From NCBI GenBank assembly GCA_031310005.1, contig CM062380.1, positions 3,534,001 to 3,598,000 of the forward strand: a stretch of DNA of 64,000 nucleotides, written 5' to 3'. How positions within the stretch are numbered: position 1 is the first letter of the stretch; the number at the start of each line of letters is the position of its first letter. Both the position numbers and the translations under genes were made by a program. The notes under the pieces were generated by a model, which saw only the letters and a list, made by a program, of their open reading frames with translations, was not told where the DNA came from and ran no database searches. Shown here piece by piece: positions 12,321 to 23,081 of the stretch. This stretch comes from Dactylellina haptotyla. Its lineage: Eukaryota > Ascomycota > Orbiliomycetes > Orbiliales > Orbiliaceae.

Positions 12321-15300
12321 TTAATTACCAAAGTCCCCGTACCGCCTCGCACCGCGCCTTTCCCGTCGAGCGGGAACCGTGGTGGTAGCAGGCGGTATGT
12401 AGTACAAGTTGACCATCAAACGTCCACCGCACGACTCGCTCAGGTTACCCGAGCAAGGAATCGTGCAGGCGCCCGCACCGCTGGTGGTGACCAAAGGTGG
12501 GAAAGTAGTCGCCGTAGCCGTCCAACATTCTCGGCCGTATTCCACACCGGCGTAGTTCGCACCCTTGGCGGAAGCCATGGAGATGCAGTTCTCGACATTG
12601 ATGGTATCAGCGGCTGTCATCTTTGTCAAAGCGTGCTTTGTGATTGAGGGCGAGTCAGACCAGCAGCCGAGTGAGTAGTAACCGTAGGCGTACGGGGTAC
12701 CAGTGGTGGCCAGAGTAGTAATAGTACCGGTGTTAGACGACGTTGTGGATGGCGCTATGGTTGTGGTGGTGGTCGTCGTCGTACTTGGCGTGGTGGTAGT
12801 AGTAGTTGTGGTTGTGGTTGTGGTCGTTGTAGTAGTGGTTGTGGTCGTGGTCGTAGGAGGAGTGGTTGTCGTTGTCGTAGTAGTAGTCGTCGTCGTTGTA
12901 GTGGTAGTAGTGGTAGGCGAGGTAGTGGTAGTGGTAGTGGTGGTAGTGGTAGGTGAGGTAGTGGTAGTAGTGGTGGTTGTAGTGGTTGTAGTAGTAGGAG
13001 AAGTGGTGGTAGTGGTGGTTGTAGTAGGGGATGTAGTCGTAGTTGTCGTAGTTGTAGGGACAGTAGTCGTGGTTGTAGTTGTAGGGACAGTGGTGGTGGT
13101 GGTGGTGGTAGTTGTCGTTGGAACAGTTGTAGTCAAACTGGTAGTCGTAGTAGTGGTCGTGGTAGTTGTGGTAGTGGACGTGGTGAGAACATTTGAAGTG
13201 ATATTAGACCGTAGCTGGTAGAGGTCAAATAATTGACCTGCACCGCAATACTCGGTGCTATTACCCTTGCATACCAAGTTACACTGGCTATCATCGACAG
13301 TAGCACCAAAGTTGACAGGACCAGAAGTACACCAACATTCCTGTGCGTATTGGAGACCGACCCAAGTCTGACCAGCGCAATATGTGAGACACATTTCTAC
13401 CGTCATGACCGATGCGCTAGAGCCTAGGACTTGACCACCTGGCATAGCACGGCCTGTAGCAGGCTCATGCACACAACCAACTCTCACGTAGTTTGCATCG
13501 CCAGGATTATGAACAGTTGCGCTGGGCTTGATGCTTGTGGTTGTCGTCGTCGTAGTTGTTGTAGTGGTAGTTGTAGTAGTAGGAGAAGTAGTGGTGGTAG
13601 TGGTGGTAGTTGGCGAAGTGGTGGTGGTCGTCGTCGTTGTAGTAGTTGTCGTGGTAGGAGTGGTAGTGGGCGTAGTCGTAGTAGTCGTTGTGGTAGTGGG
13701 AGTGGTGGTGGTGGTAGTTGTCGTGCTGGTGGTCGTGGTCTGAAGGATATAAAGATTGAACTTGCTTCCAGCTCCACACTTCTCATTGGCATTACCCGGG
13801 CACGCAAAACTACACTGGTCGATAGTCAATTGCGAAGAAAGAGCATTGACAGAGGCACCGGCCCAACATTCCTGGCCATACTCAACACCGCAGTAGGCAT
13901 AACCCGCTGTAACGGCAGCATCAATACACATCTCAATAGTCATGAACACGCTATTGAGGATCTGCTGTCCAAAGGCTCGAACACCATTGGGTTCTGACCA
14001 ACAACCTTGGTTCGCGTAGTTCCTGTAAATCGCTGGGTTTCCAGTCGACGCGGCTGTGGTAGTGGTGGTAGTAGTTGTAGCGGTGGTCGTGGTGGTCTGA
14101 GTAGTCGTGGACGCAGTGGTAGTAGTTGTCAAGGAAGTAGTAGTGGTAGTCAGAGTCGGGGTGGTGGTAGTAGTAGTGGTGGTAGTAGTGGTGGTAGTTG
14201 TAGTAGTAGTAGTGGTTGTTGTCGTCGTTGTACTACTGCTAGTTCCGGCTTGAAGCTTATAATAATTGAACTTACTTCCAGCACCGCACTTCTCATTTGC
14301 ATTTCCAGGGCAAGGAAAACTACACTGATCGATAGTTAATTGGGTGGAAAGCGCATTAATAGATGCACCGGCCCAACATTCTTGTCCGTATTCAACACCG
14401 CAGTAACCATACCCGGCAACGATCGCAGCATCGATACACATCTCAATAGTCATTTGTGCGCTGTTGAGGATTTGGGCAGTAAATGCACGTGGGCCAGTGG
14501 GCTCTGACCAACAGCCCTGGTTGACATAGTTTCTGTAAACTGATGGGTTTCCAGAAGAGAGCGGGCTGGTGGTCGTGGTAGTCGTGGTAGTCGTTGCCGT
14601 TGTAGTTCCGGTGCCGGTTGATGTTGCCGTGGCCGTTGTCGAGGTGCTGCTCGAACTGACCGAGGAAATAGATATCTGTGTGACGTTGTAGTATACGTTC
14701 ATGAGAGTACCTACTCCACCACAGTACTGGAGAGGGCTGACGGAGTCACCAGGGCACACATAGTTGCAGGTAGATTGAAAGCCTAGGTTATCGACAAAGT
14801 ATGGAGACTGGCGAGGTGGCATCGTCGAACCACACCAACATTCGCTGGAATATTCAGTAGCAGCAATCGGTTTTCCAAGTGCGACACACTGGGCGATACA
14901 CGATGCAGCGTCGTTACCTGTCGAATTGCTCTTAGCTTGCGTGAAGCATCGGGCATTACCACTAGTACCACAAATAGCATCTTTGTAACAACCAGCGAAC
15001 TGGTAGGCCGCCAAGCTATTATACAGAGGACCCACTTGCTTAGGCAGAATAGTTCCCTCAAAGTTGACAAACTGCTCGCCACCCCAGGTTCCGTCGTTAA
15101 AGTTGAGAACAAAAGTTCCGTTCACGGTGGTGGGTTGAGTATTTATGTACGCAATGCCCGGAGTAAACGTGACGTTACCGTAGGAGCAGGCTCCAGGTTG
15201 GATTTGCAAGCCTTCGGGGAACACAGTACTGATATCAGCATAGAAATATGCGGTAGAAATCGGTTTGGACTTGGTGACTGTAAGTTCGCTACCTCCGAGG

Positions 15301-18030
15301 TTGCAAATTCTCATGGTACGGAAGGCTGTATTCCCAGGGGTGGCCAGCAACTGTCCAAAATCGGTAGTTACCTGCCAATTCGTATCCCAGAACCCTTCGG
15401 TTGTAGCGATCGCGAGTTCAGCGATTGGCGCTGCGGATGCAGTTCCGGATAGTGTTATACGACCGATTCCACCATCAGTAGATATGTAGAAAGCGGTTCC
15501 ATATCCACTCGAGGATGACTGTCCGTTGATATCGAAAAAGTGAATAGCAACAGTTACTTGAACACCAGGTCCGAGGGTGCTCCCGATAGGGGGGAGAGAT
15601 GCGACCTCAACATCAAAGCCAGGGCCGATAATATCGTAGGCAGGATTGGTGCTATTGGCTGTGATGTTCGCGAAGGTGGTTCCATCTGCGGAATAGTAGT
15701 AACCAAGGATGGTCATGGTTTGAAGACCAGCGTTCGACAACAAGAATGTACCGGATTCACCTGCAGCCTCCGAGGCAGCGCCAACAATAATTGGGTTGAA
15801 GGAGTAATGGACCGGTGATACCTGGATATAAGCAGTCTGACTGACAATATTACCCTTAAGCCCGACTGGAATATTATTTGCAAACTGGTTGGCCTGGACT
15901 GGGGTCACATTTAGAGTGACTGTCGCGGTTGTAAGCCCGGGAGAAGCACCGTTTGGAACATTCCAGGTGACTTGGAAGCTAAAACTAGCACCTGCAGCCA
16001 ACTGGGTCTTTGGGAGGGTGCTATTGCTGGCGGCATAGGCCGAGTCGCTGAGAACCATATAGTTAATGGTCAAGGCCGTAGTTGTAGTACAACTAACCGT
16101 TCCAACTTTGGTCTGTCCGAACGGTACATCACCGTAATCGATGGCAGTGCAATTTAATGGGAGATTGACAGGACTGCCCATACACATGAGTTTACCGTTC
16201 GAGTTTGTGACATAGACGGTTCCGTCACCGAATACAGGACGTTGAAACTTGTTAAGACCCCCAGTTGCCGGGATAGTCAACGGGATGAGGACACCGTTTT
16301 GCGGTACCGCCCTGAAGGCGAGCAGGCCAGCCGTATTATCGGCCACCCATACGATACCAGTACCTGCCTGTCCTTTGTAAGAAGTGACAGTTGGAGGTCC
16401 AATACGACCGTTAATAGCATTAGCGCTGGCACCTGCAAACGAAAACTGCGGTGTTCCATTGGCGGTAAAGCCCAACTTATATGCCTGAATCGGAGTGGTA
16501 GCGGGAACAAAGTATCTAAGGCAGATGGAATGGAATGGTTAGAATCTGTTGGATTGGTGCGATATCCAAATTGTTGTAAAATAGTCAGACTTACATATAG
16601 CCACCATCCAAAGGATACGAACCTGAGCCTCCGAAGGTGGAAGCACCAGTATTGATGGTCTGAAGAACCGCATCACCACCACCGGCTCCGTTACCGAAAC
16701 CACCAAGACTGTCGGCATTCAAAAGATACATCTACGCAAAATCATATATCAGTGCTATCCACAACCAACACAAGCAGGGACGAGATTCTTACATAGGCGT
16801 TTTTTCCGTAAGTGCAAGCCATTCTACTGACACCTGTACCTTTGAACGTAGTGGTATCGAGTAACATGACACCGGCAGATCCCAAATCTTCGTCGTTGTT
16901 ATCAAATAATGCGTAATCGTAGGGCTGAAACCAATCCTGCATCTGAAGTTTGCCGTCGCTTCCAATTCTAAGACTCACAACAGCCTCGGAGAGCGTGGCA
17001 AGTTTGACAGTCTTACCATCCAAAGACTGGCCCTGTTGCGCCTGTTTACCTTTACCGTTACCCGTCGAGAAGAAGAGTCTGCTACCAGAGTCCGAAGACA
17101 GGCCAGTACCACCCATCCAGATACCACCTTGACCGGAACTCTGACTCCAGTCAGTGATACCAGCGGGCTGTAACCATGGTCTGATCTCAGTAGAAAAATA
17201 GGTAACAATAGACTTGGCGGCGGTATCGATACCGATAACCGCTCCAGTATAGTTAAACTTGTCGCAATGCTATCCGCCAGATTAATCCGTCAGCCCGATG
17301 TTCAAGGTATTATCAGTATACATTGATAACTTACCGCACCAAAGGCACCGTAGACATAGTTGCCCCTTTGCAACAGGGAAGGTCGCTGCAAATGCGTCCC
17401 TCCAAGGAAATAAATACCAGGATCGTTGTCGGCAGAAGCACCATCAATCATAATGGGGTACCCTGGAAGATCGGCCAAAGTCGGACTGTTGAGATCGATC
17501 GCATGAAATCGGTATCGTCCATTGATGGTACCCTGGGTTGCACCGGTGGTATCTGCGTACGATTTGCTGAAGAGATACATGACCTCAGCGGTAGGATCGA
17601 TAACAGGCGTTCCAGTGATACCTGCGGGGCCACCCAGATCGGGACAACCACCTTGGTCCACCACCGTAAAGGCAGCGCCAAGGTTGCGTTTAAAAAGAGT
17701 CGCTCCTCCACCGGCCTTCGCATCTTCGATATAAATATTGTTCAAATTCGAGCAGACGATGACGACCGGTTTGTTGCCGTTGAGTCCTTTGCTGGAGGTA
17801 AAGACCAGAGGTTTGGCGAAAAAGGCCTCCTGCGATAGATATGTTTTAGACCACAGCATACCGAACGCTGCACTGCCAACGATATTAGGATCCATGTTGT
17901 GATTATCCAAGTAACTCGATTGCATCTCATCGGCATCTCGGTACGTATCAGTTGCCGCACCGCCAGCACAGACCAGTGCAGGCAGGATGCTGGCCGCCAA
18001 TAGTCCCACGACCCCCCGAAATGAAACCAT
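12321..18030 (-). CDS. Giant secreted beta-propeller / HYDIN-like / 5xWSC protein with poly-Thr linkers
   Basis: Four exons (18030-17335, 17269-16793, 16731-16595, 16515-12321) with introns of 65, 60 and 79+ bp give 1,834 residues. The signal peptide is MVSFRGVVGLLAASILPALVCA. Residues about 50-560 resemble PQQ-type beta-propeller repeats (GITGTPVIDPTAEVMYL, YRFHAIDL, GAVIGIDTAAKSIV). About 600-930 contain HYDIN/ASPM-like Ig modules (IDYGDVPFGQTKVGTV, YSFNPIIVGA, TTDFGQLLA). Five WSC modules follow at about 940-1045, 1099-1190, 1266-1360, 1447-1538 and 1716-1811, each with the GC-W/Y, ECWC/ECW and C(P/K/S)GN...CG pattern. Four Thr-rich linkers separate them. WSC domains bind glycans, so a role in the cell wall or extracellular matrix is likely. 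There is no C-terminal anchor, only an Arg-rich tail. The start was chosen over a Met 20 codons upstream because a TATA box lies just before that upstream Met. Confidence 0.88.
12740..13190 (-). repeat. Coding Thr-codon minisatellite between WSC4 and WSC5
   Basis: About 450 bp of nearly uninterrupted ACN codons on the minus strand (GTN on the plus strand), broken by Pro, Ser and Val codons at intervals. It encodes an extended, probably O-mannosylated stalk. The third position varies, so it is not a pure trinucleotide repeat. Confidence 0.9.
13528..13740 (-). repeat. Coding Thr-codon repeat between WSC3 and WSC4
   Basis: About 210 bp of ACN codons with periodic Pro, encoding the linker between the third and fourth WSC modules. 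Same character as the longer tract at 12740-13190. Confidence 0.85.
14050..14240 (-). repeat. Coding Thr-codon repeat between WSC2 and WSC3
   Basis: About 190 bp encoding almost only Thr with a few Ala, Ser, Leu and Gln. WSC2 and WSC3 on either side are the two most similar modules, so module plus linker was probably duplicated as a unit. Confidence 0.85.
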
Positions 18031-18110
18031 ATTTGCAGATCCTATTAATCCCAATGCCGAAAAGAAAATGCTAAGGAAAAAAACAAGCAATTGGCTAAAT
18101 GTTAAAACTG

Positions 18111-18120
18111 TGTTTATAAA
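18111..18120 (-). promoter_or_regulatory. TATA box of the WSC-protein gene
   Basis: TTTATAAACA on the minus strand, about 80-90 bp before the start at 18030 and only about 21-30 bp before the alternative Met at 18090. A transcription start about 30 bp downstream would exclude or barely include the upstream Met, which supports 18030. Confidence 0.45.
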
Positions 18121-20246
18121 GCGAATGTAGAAGAAACAACACCAGTTTACAACGTTAACATGGCGATGCCGCTAGGTCCCTCTGCGGCGCTAATACCCAA
18201 CAAAACCCTCGAAATATAGCGAAGGAGATAGAAAACGGGAGGCTATAAAATAAAAAAGAGCCTCCGCGGTTAGAGATGAGCGGGCAGTTGACTCGACGCT
18301 CTATGATCTCAAGATTGAAGTGACAATCGAACGAGTGGACGATTGGGATTCAATTAGGATTCCCAAAAAACGAGAGAAGATGGCGAAAGGGAAGAAATAG
18401 AAAAGTTGACCCCTAGGAAGAGAGCGAGAACAATCGATATTAAAGTCAATCACCGCTCCTGGAAAAAACCAAAATACCCCTGTTTCTATACTCCAACAGC
18501 CGCATACAGAGAGCGTACCCTCCGGGAACCGAAAATAATATCTACCCATGGCCGCTATTTTCGCCCATGCAAACTCGCGTGGAGCGCTGGTATCCACAAC
18601 ATCAAGTCAGGGGCAACCTAAACGTGCATGGAGCTGAAAGTGACCGATACTCAGTCCATTCTAGCATGACCAAATTTAGACAAATCCGCGAAGGCAATTG
18701 CACAAAAAAGCGATTTCAAAAACGGGAGATCGCCGTGCTTGGGGGCCCTCGTCTCAGCCGCTGAGTCAAATGCTGTAGGGCGCTCGGTTTGATTGCCAAC
18801 GTGACGTAAAGTAATATCGACCTCAATCGCCAATATTCAGCGGTTATCTGCAACCTTATCACGAAATACGATCAATTTGAAGCCGTGCCCAAAGGATCTT
18901 CACCTGCGTTTTTGTTGAGTCTGCGACGTGGCTGCGCCTTGAGATCCCAATGCATTATGGTTGCAATTGATAAGAGAGACGCTAAGTTAGACTCGTTTTT
19001 TGGTGCCTGGATATGCATCTATGGAGCCCTCCGTTTACTAAAAACAAAAAGTCTCGATCGACAGAGTTTCTGCCGTGTGTTTTCTTTTCAAATTCGGGCT
19101 AGCGAAGTTAATGTCCTGAATGCGACCCAGGGCTATTGGTTGACTTTTCCCTCAAGTGGGATGGAAAATTTAGAGGCGTTCTAAAAAATATTCAGCCGCC
19201 CCACCCTGCTTGCTGCTGACGACGACGACTCCCCACGCAAAGTACCGTACGAGGAATGTGTAATTTCACAATGCTTGACAGCCGCATTTGCCAGAAGGTC
19301 TCTCGTCGGCAAATTTCTCCGTGTGCCCAGACGGAGAGAGTTCACCAGATCCCTTCGATGGTCGAAAGTTAGGTTACGAGAAAGAATTTCATCGATTTCT
19401 GAACCTCGAGAGGCAAGAAGAAAGATTTTCCGGATACCAAAGATCGCACCAAATATTTAAATCGCCACCACTTCATCTGGCACTTTTCGAGTTAGACAAC
19501 AGTCGCAAGACCACGAGGTTGCCATTTGGTGGCAGATGCACGTTCGTCTCTCGCCAAGCCTTCACGACCCGGCTCGGCAACATTCTGCCGAAAAGCTTGT
19601 CAACGAAAGAAAGGGATGATTTCGAGGGGATGCATGAGAATGGAAGGATGCGCACAGCAACACATGAGATTTTGTTCAAGAAAGGAAAGCGAAGTAACGC
19701 TCGCTTAGTCGTCCAATGCACTGATATCAGGACAAAAGAATCTGTGAATATTGGCAACGGGCTTGGGAGCGGCAGTGGCAGCTACGAAAGGGGCGCTGGA
19801 TTCTATATGAATTCGTGAGAACGATGTTAACAGGCGTTACAGGCGCTCCGTATCCCTTCGGTGGGAATATTTTAAGCATACTTCCGGAATCTAAATTAGG
19901 AGCGCCCTCGGCACCTTCCACAATCGCCACTGTGCTATGCCATATGGATACTTGAGTCCGATTTCCGATAGTGCGATTGCAAAGGGGGTGTCTATAACGT
20001 ATAACCTCGAATGCGTTGTGCTAATTGTATGTATCTTCAGCTGTGACTAACTTACAAATCTATTACTCCGTATATGCATATGCATCTCACCTCGTGAAGA
20101 TCTCACCAAGTGTCATTGAACACGACCGACCCCATCAAATTCCATCGTATTTCTTATATAGCCAGCTAGCTGACGAGATCACTCCCGACTATTTGTTCAG
20201 CCCTGCGGGCGTGTGGTTGGAATATTCCCAGTTGCTCCCAACTACA

Positions 20247-20273
20247 ATGTAAGACTAGTTTTCAGTCTTACAT
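20247..20273. repeat. Perfect inverted repeat, 10-bp arms, 7-nt loop
   Basis: ATGTAAGACT and its reverse complement AGTCTTACAT flank a 7-nt spacer. As RNA of either strand it would form a hairpin. It straddles the stop codon of the weak open frame at 20255-20557. Confidence 0.6.
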
Positions 20274-20557
20274 GCAATTGCCTTGCAGGCCTTGTGAATC
20301 AGATGCTCGAAAGTAATTGGTTTCCAGTCGCGATTGAAAGTTGTCACATAATAGTTTTGCAGCGGAGGACTCTTGTCTCGTAAACATAGAATATGAGTCT
20401 TGGTTCTAGACCGCAGATGGTTCCGGAGGCTAGCCAACATTGAACAAACAGCAGCTGGTTGACGAGACACAACACTTTCGTGGATGTCAGGTTTTCGCAA
20501 ATTAGCTGGCAAAGGACCTAGAAGAACAAATGCGATTGAAATCAGGAAATCATCCAT
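20255..20557 (-). CDS. Possible small secreted protein (weak candidate)
   Basis: A 100-residue open frame with a hydrophobic N-terminus (MDDFLISIAFVLLGPLP) that could act as a signal sequence, followed by a basic body with four Cys (about residues 38, 58, 89 and 95). It resembles no family I know. A frame of this length is common by chance in this window, the acidic residues after Met are unusual for a signal peptide, and no TATA box is evident, though an AT-rich stretch precedes the ATG. A perfect hairpin spans its stop codon. Treat as unproven. Confidence 0.18.
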   Translation of the reverse strand: MDDFLISIAFVLLGPLPANLRKPDIHESVVSRQPAAVCSMLASLRNHLRSRTKTHILCLRDKSPPLQNYYVTTFNRDWKPITFEHLIHKACKAIACKTEN

Positions 20558-22266
20558 AGTTTAATAAATATTTGTGCAGAACTAGGATTAAATCCATAAT
20601 CTTGGAAATAAAGTAAATAACTCCGAGATATCCAGTTTGTTTACTTTGCGATTCTAGAACCCGCCATCGCATTGGCGATTGATGAGGAATTTTAGGAGAA
20701 CAATCGGCCTCATCCGTAATTCGGCTAAAAGCATTCATTACTCAAAGTAGAATGAACTATTATTTTTGATACTATAGCACCAGGGAGGTGGTGTGAACCT
20801 TGGACCACCAGCAAAACTGCCGAGTTTGTTCTTGTGAATGTTTTCTGCTAAGTTGCGGATTACTGAGAAATAATTCTTGAGATTTCAGGGGTAGAGTTTC
20901 GATCTTGGCCCGTATGAGAGCTTCGGCGGCTCCGTGGTTTCGGCGATATGGGGGGGCGGCAATATCACGTTTCTCTTTACAATGGGCATTCTTCGCGTCG
21001 TGCATAACAAGTGTTTGGGAAACAAGGTTTCTGCGTTGTATTTTTATTTTATTTCAATTCTCTGATGTGGTGGGTCTTTATTGAAATAATAGCTGTGTGG
21101 ATGTCGACTAATGCAGGTCGCTCCGAAGCACCCTTGAGAGCCCAAAAGATTTTCTCAGGTTTCATTTTGGGTAAGAAGGGCGAAGGTGCGCAAAAGAAGA
21201 GCGTAGGCTGCCGCCCAGTAATCGCTATCTTCTTCCATTGGAATCACTGCCGTCCATTTGCAGGTCAGACTCGGTTGAAAGTAGTTAGATATGTTGCGCT
21301 ATCGAAGCCGGATTGACGATAGTCTATGTTTGGATCACATTTGTGATAGCGATAGAGCGCTAGCGTGGGAACACACCATCGAAAGGGGGGAGAACTAGAG
21401 TCTACGAACGCGCAAAGAAAAACACCATCGACAACCAATCTTTGAGGCCCAAGTCTCCAAGTATATATACATTGCTCCAGTGCAGCAAGCCACAACTCCA
21501 CGGCGAAGCGCGCGATGCTTCACCAATCGTCCCATGTTGCTGTGAAATACGATCAGGGGTGCCAACAGAAACACCTAAACAACGCAGGGGAGAGTGACAT
21601 CATGGGACTTCCCTGCCTCCGACATGGGCGCCATATCGATAGTCTTTCTGCCGGGTAATTCGGTTGGTGCAGGACATGTCCGAACAAAAACAACAGCATT
21701 CAACACGCTGCAGGTGTATATGTAGGCTGAATCCGATGTATTTGGATTTTTCTTCGAGTTCAGGCCAGGGATCCGCAGACGTCTAGGCGCCTTTTGTGAC
21801 TCGAAACGTCAAAACATGTCAACACCGTGCAGAGGTGTTCAAGTTGGGTAAGGTTCCGATAGATTCCTGAGGGTGGCTTAAACACAAAGGCTTCCAAATA
21901 GCACTGACAGGATCGGTAGCCGAAAATCGAAAAGCGGATCGAAGCCACGAATCACACCGCCAGGGCTGCAGGCTGGGCGGGGTCCACCCTTCTAAAACTG
22001 GACGGATTTGCTGACCGCGCTAGTGGGATCATTGGAACTCTCTCTTTTGCCTCAAGACTTTTTGCGATCAGATCAGAACCGTGGTCGGAAAGGCTGGGAA
22101 TCATCTATGTGAAGTTTGTCAGCAATCTAATGGGATCAGGGAACACCCCCTTCACACCACCACGACAGTACAATATATCTCAGGCCCAAGACGGTTCATA
22201 ACGCCCAAGGTCTGGGCGGAAGACTCAGGATTATATAGTTGACATCTTGTATTATTCAAACGAATG

Positions 22267-23081
22267 CAAAGCAACAGTAGCACCCAAGTTGCGCTTTTGC
22301 TGACGAATTTCCCACACCAACAGACCCGTCACGACGAAAGGAAAAAGCAGTAGCCTGGTAACTAATTTGCGGCTGATAACGTTATAAACCAAGAGCCTCC
22401 TTCCCGTGCACTCCCCTTCACACCAGATTTTCTCCCCCTTTTATATATTTTCCGGGGCCGACACAAAATTCTTTCACTTCCTTTCCTTTCGGCTGGTTTT
22501 GGGTATTATAGCGCTTTTTGAGGCTCGGAGGAAAGAAGAATAGAAACCTATACGGCTTTCAAGCTGCAAATACACAGTCTTCTCCTCCGTCAACCAAGAT
22601 CACGATAATAGCATTCCAACAAATTTTCTGGGGCAAATATTACCGAACACCGCATTAACCCCTCCCAAGACTTTTTAGAGCTGGCGGAACTCTCCTGCAG
22701 CCCAATTTCTCGCTCGTTGAACTCCCCCGCTGTCAAAATCGGTCCGCTCGCTCCTTTTTCCTCTCTCGACGCATTAACGACGCTAGATTTCTCTTATCAA
22801 CCTGCATACTAAAACACCCGACCCGTAATACGAAACGCAAAATACTTTGGAAGGATATCTTCGGATCGCAAAAGTGTTAAATAAATTCCGACCGGGCTCA
22901 ACCGCTCGATATTTTTCTTAAAACATTAATTTTCGTTTTTGGCTCTCTTTCACAATCGAGTAATTTCGCGTACCTTTTTAAGCGATTTCGGTGGCTATAA
23001 TCGACACCGATTAAACAATACCCGTATTGTTTCGGACAAAGAAGGCAAAAAAATCCGGGGAAACAAATCGAGGCAAACGAA
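22267..23081 (+). promoter_or_regulatory. ATG-free promoter/leader region of the membrane-protein gene
   Basis: I read all 815 bases on the plus strand and found no ATG between the one at 22264 and the start codon at 23082. A TATATATTT box lies at 22442-22450, suggesting a leader of roughly 600 nt. The stretch is pyrimidine-rich at its start (22400-22500), as in many fungal promoters. Absence of upstream start codons supports 23082 as the true start, even though no signal peptide follows it. Confidence 0.5.

Larger units (their letters stand above)
18121..22266. other. Sparse intergenic DNA
   Basis: About 4 kb without a supported gene apart from the weak candidate at 20255-20557. The longest frame (19288-19818, 176 codons, plus) has no recognisable domain, is overlapped by open frames in two other frames and on the other strand, and is treated as chance. 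Confidence 0.45.

Noticed and set aside
12703-13221. Plus-strand poly-valine open frame
   Set aside because: It is the antisense shadow of the Thr-codon array in the WSC-protein gene.
19288-19818. 176-codon frame on the plus strand
   Set aside because: No domain, overlapped by open frames in other phases and on the other strand; within the range of chance frames in this window.
22190-22203. Exact 14-mer GACGGTTCATAACG shared with 25912-25925
   Set aside because: Several exact 14-mer pairs are expected by chance in a window of this size.
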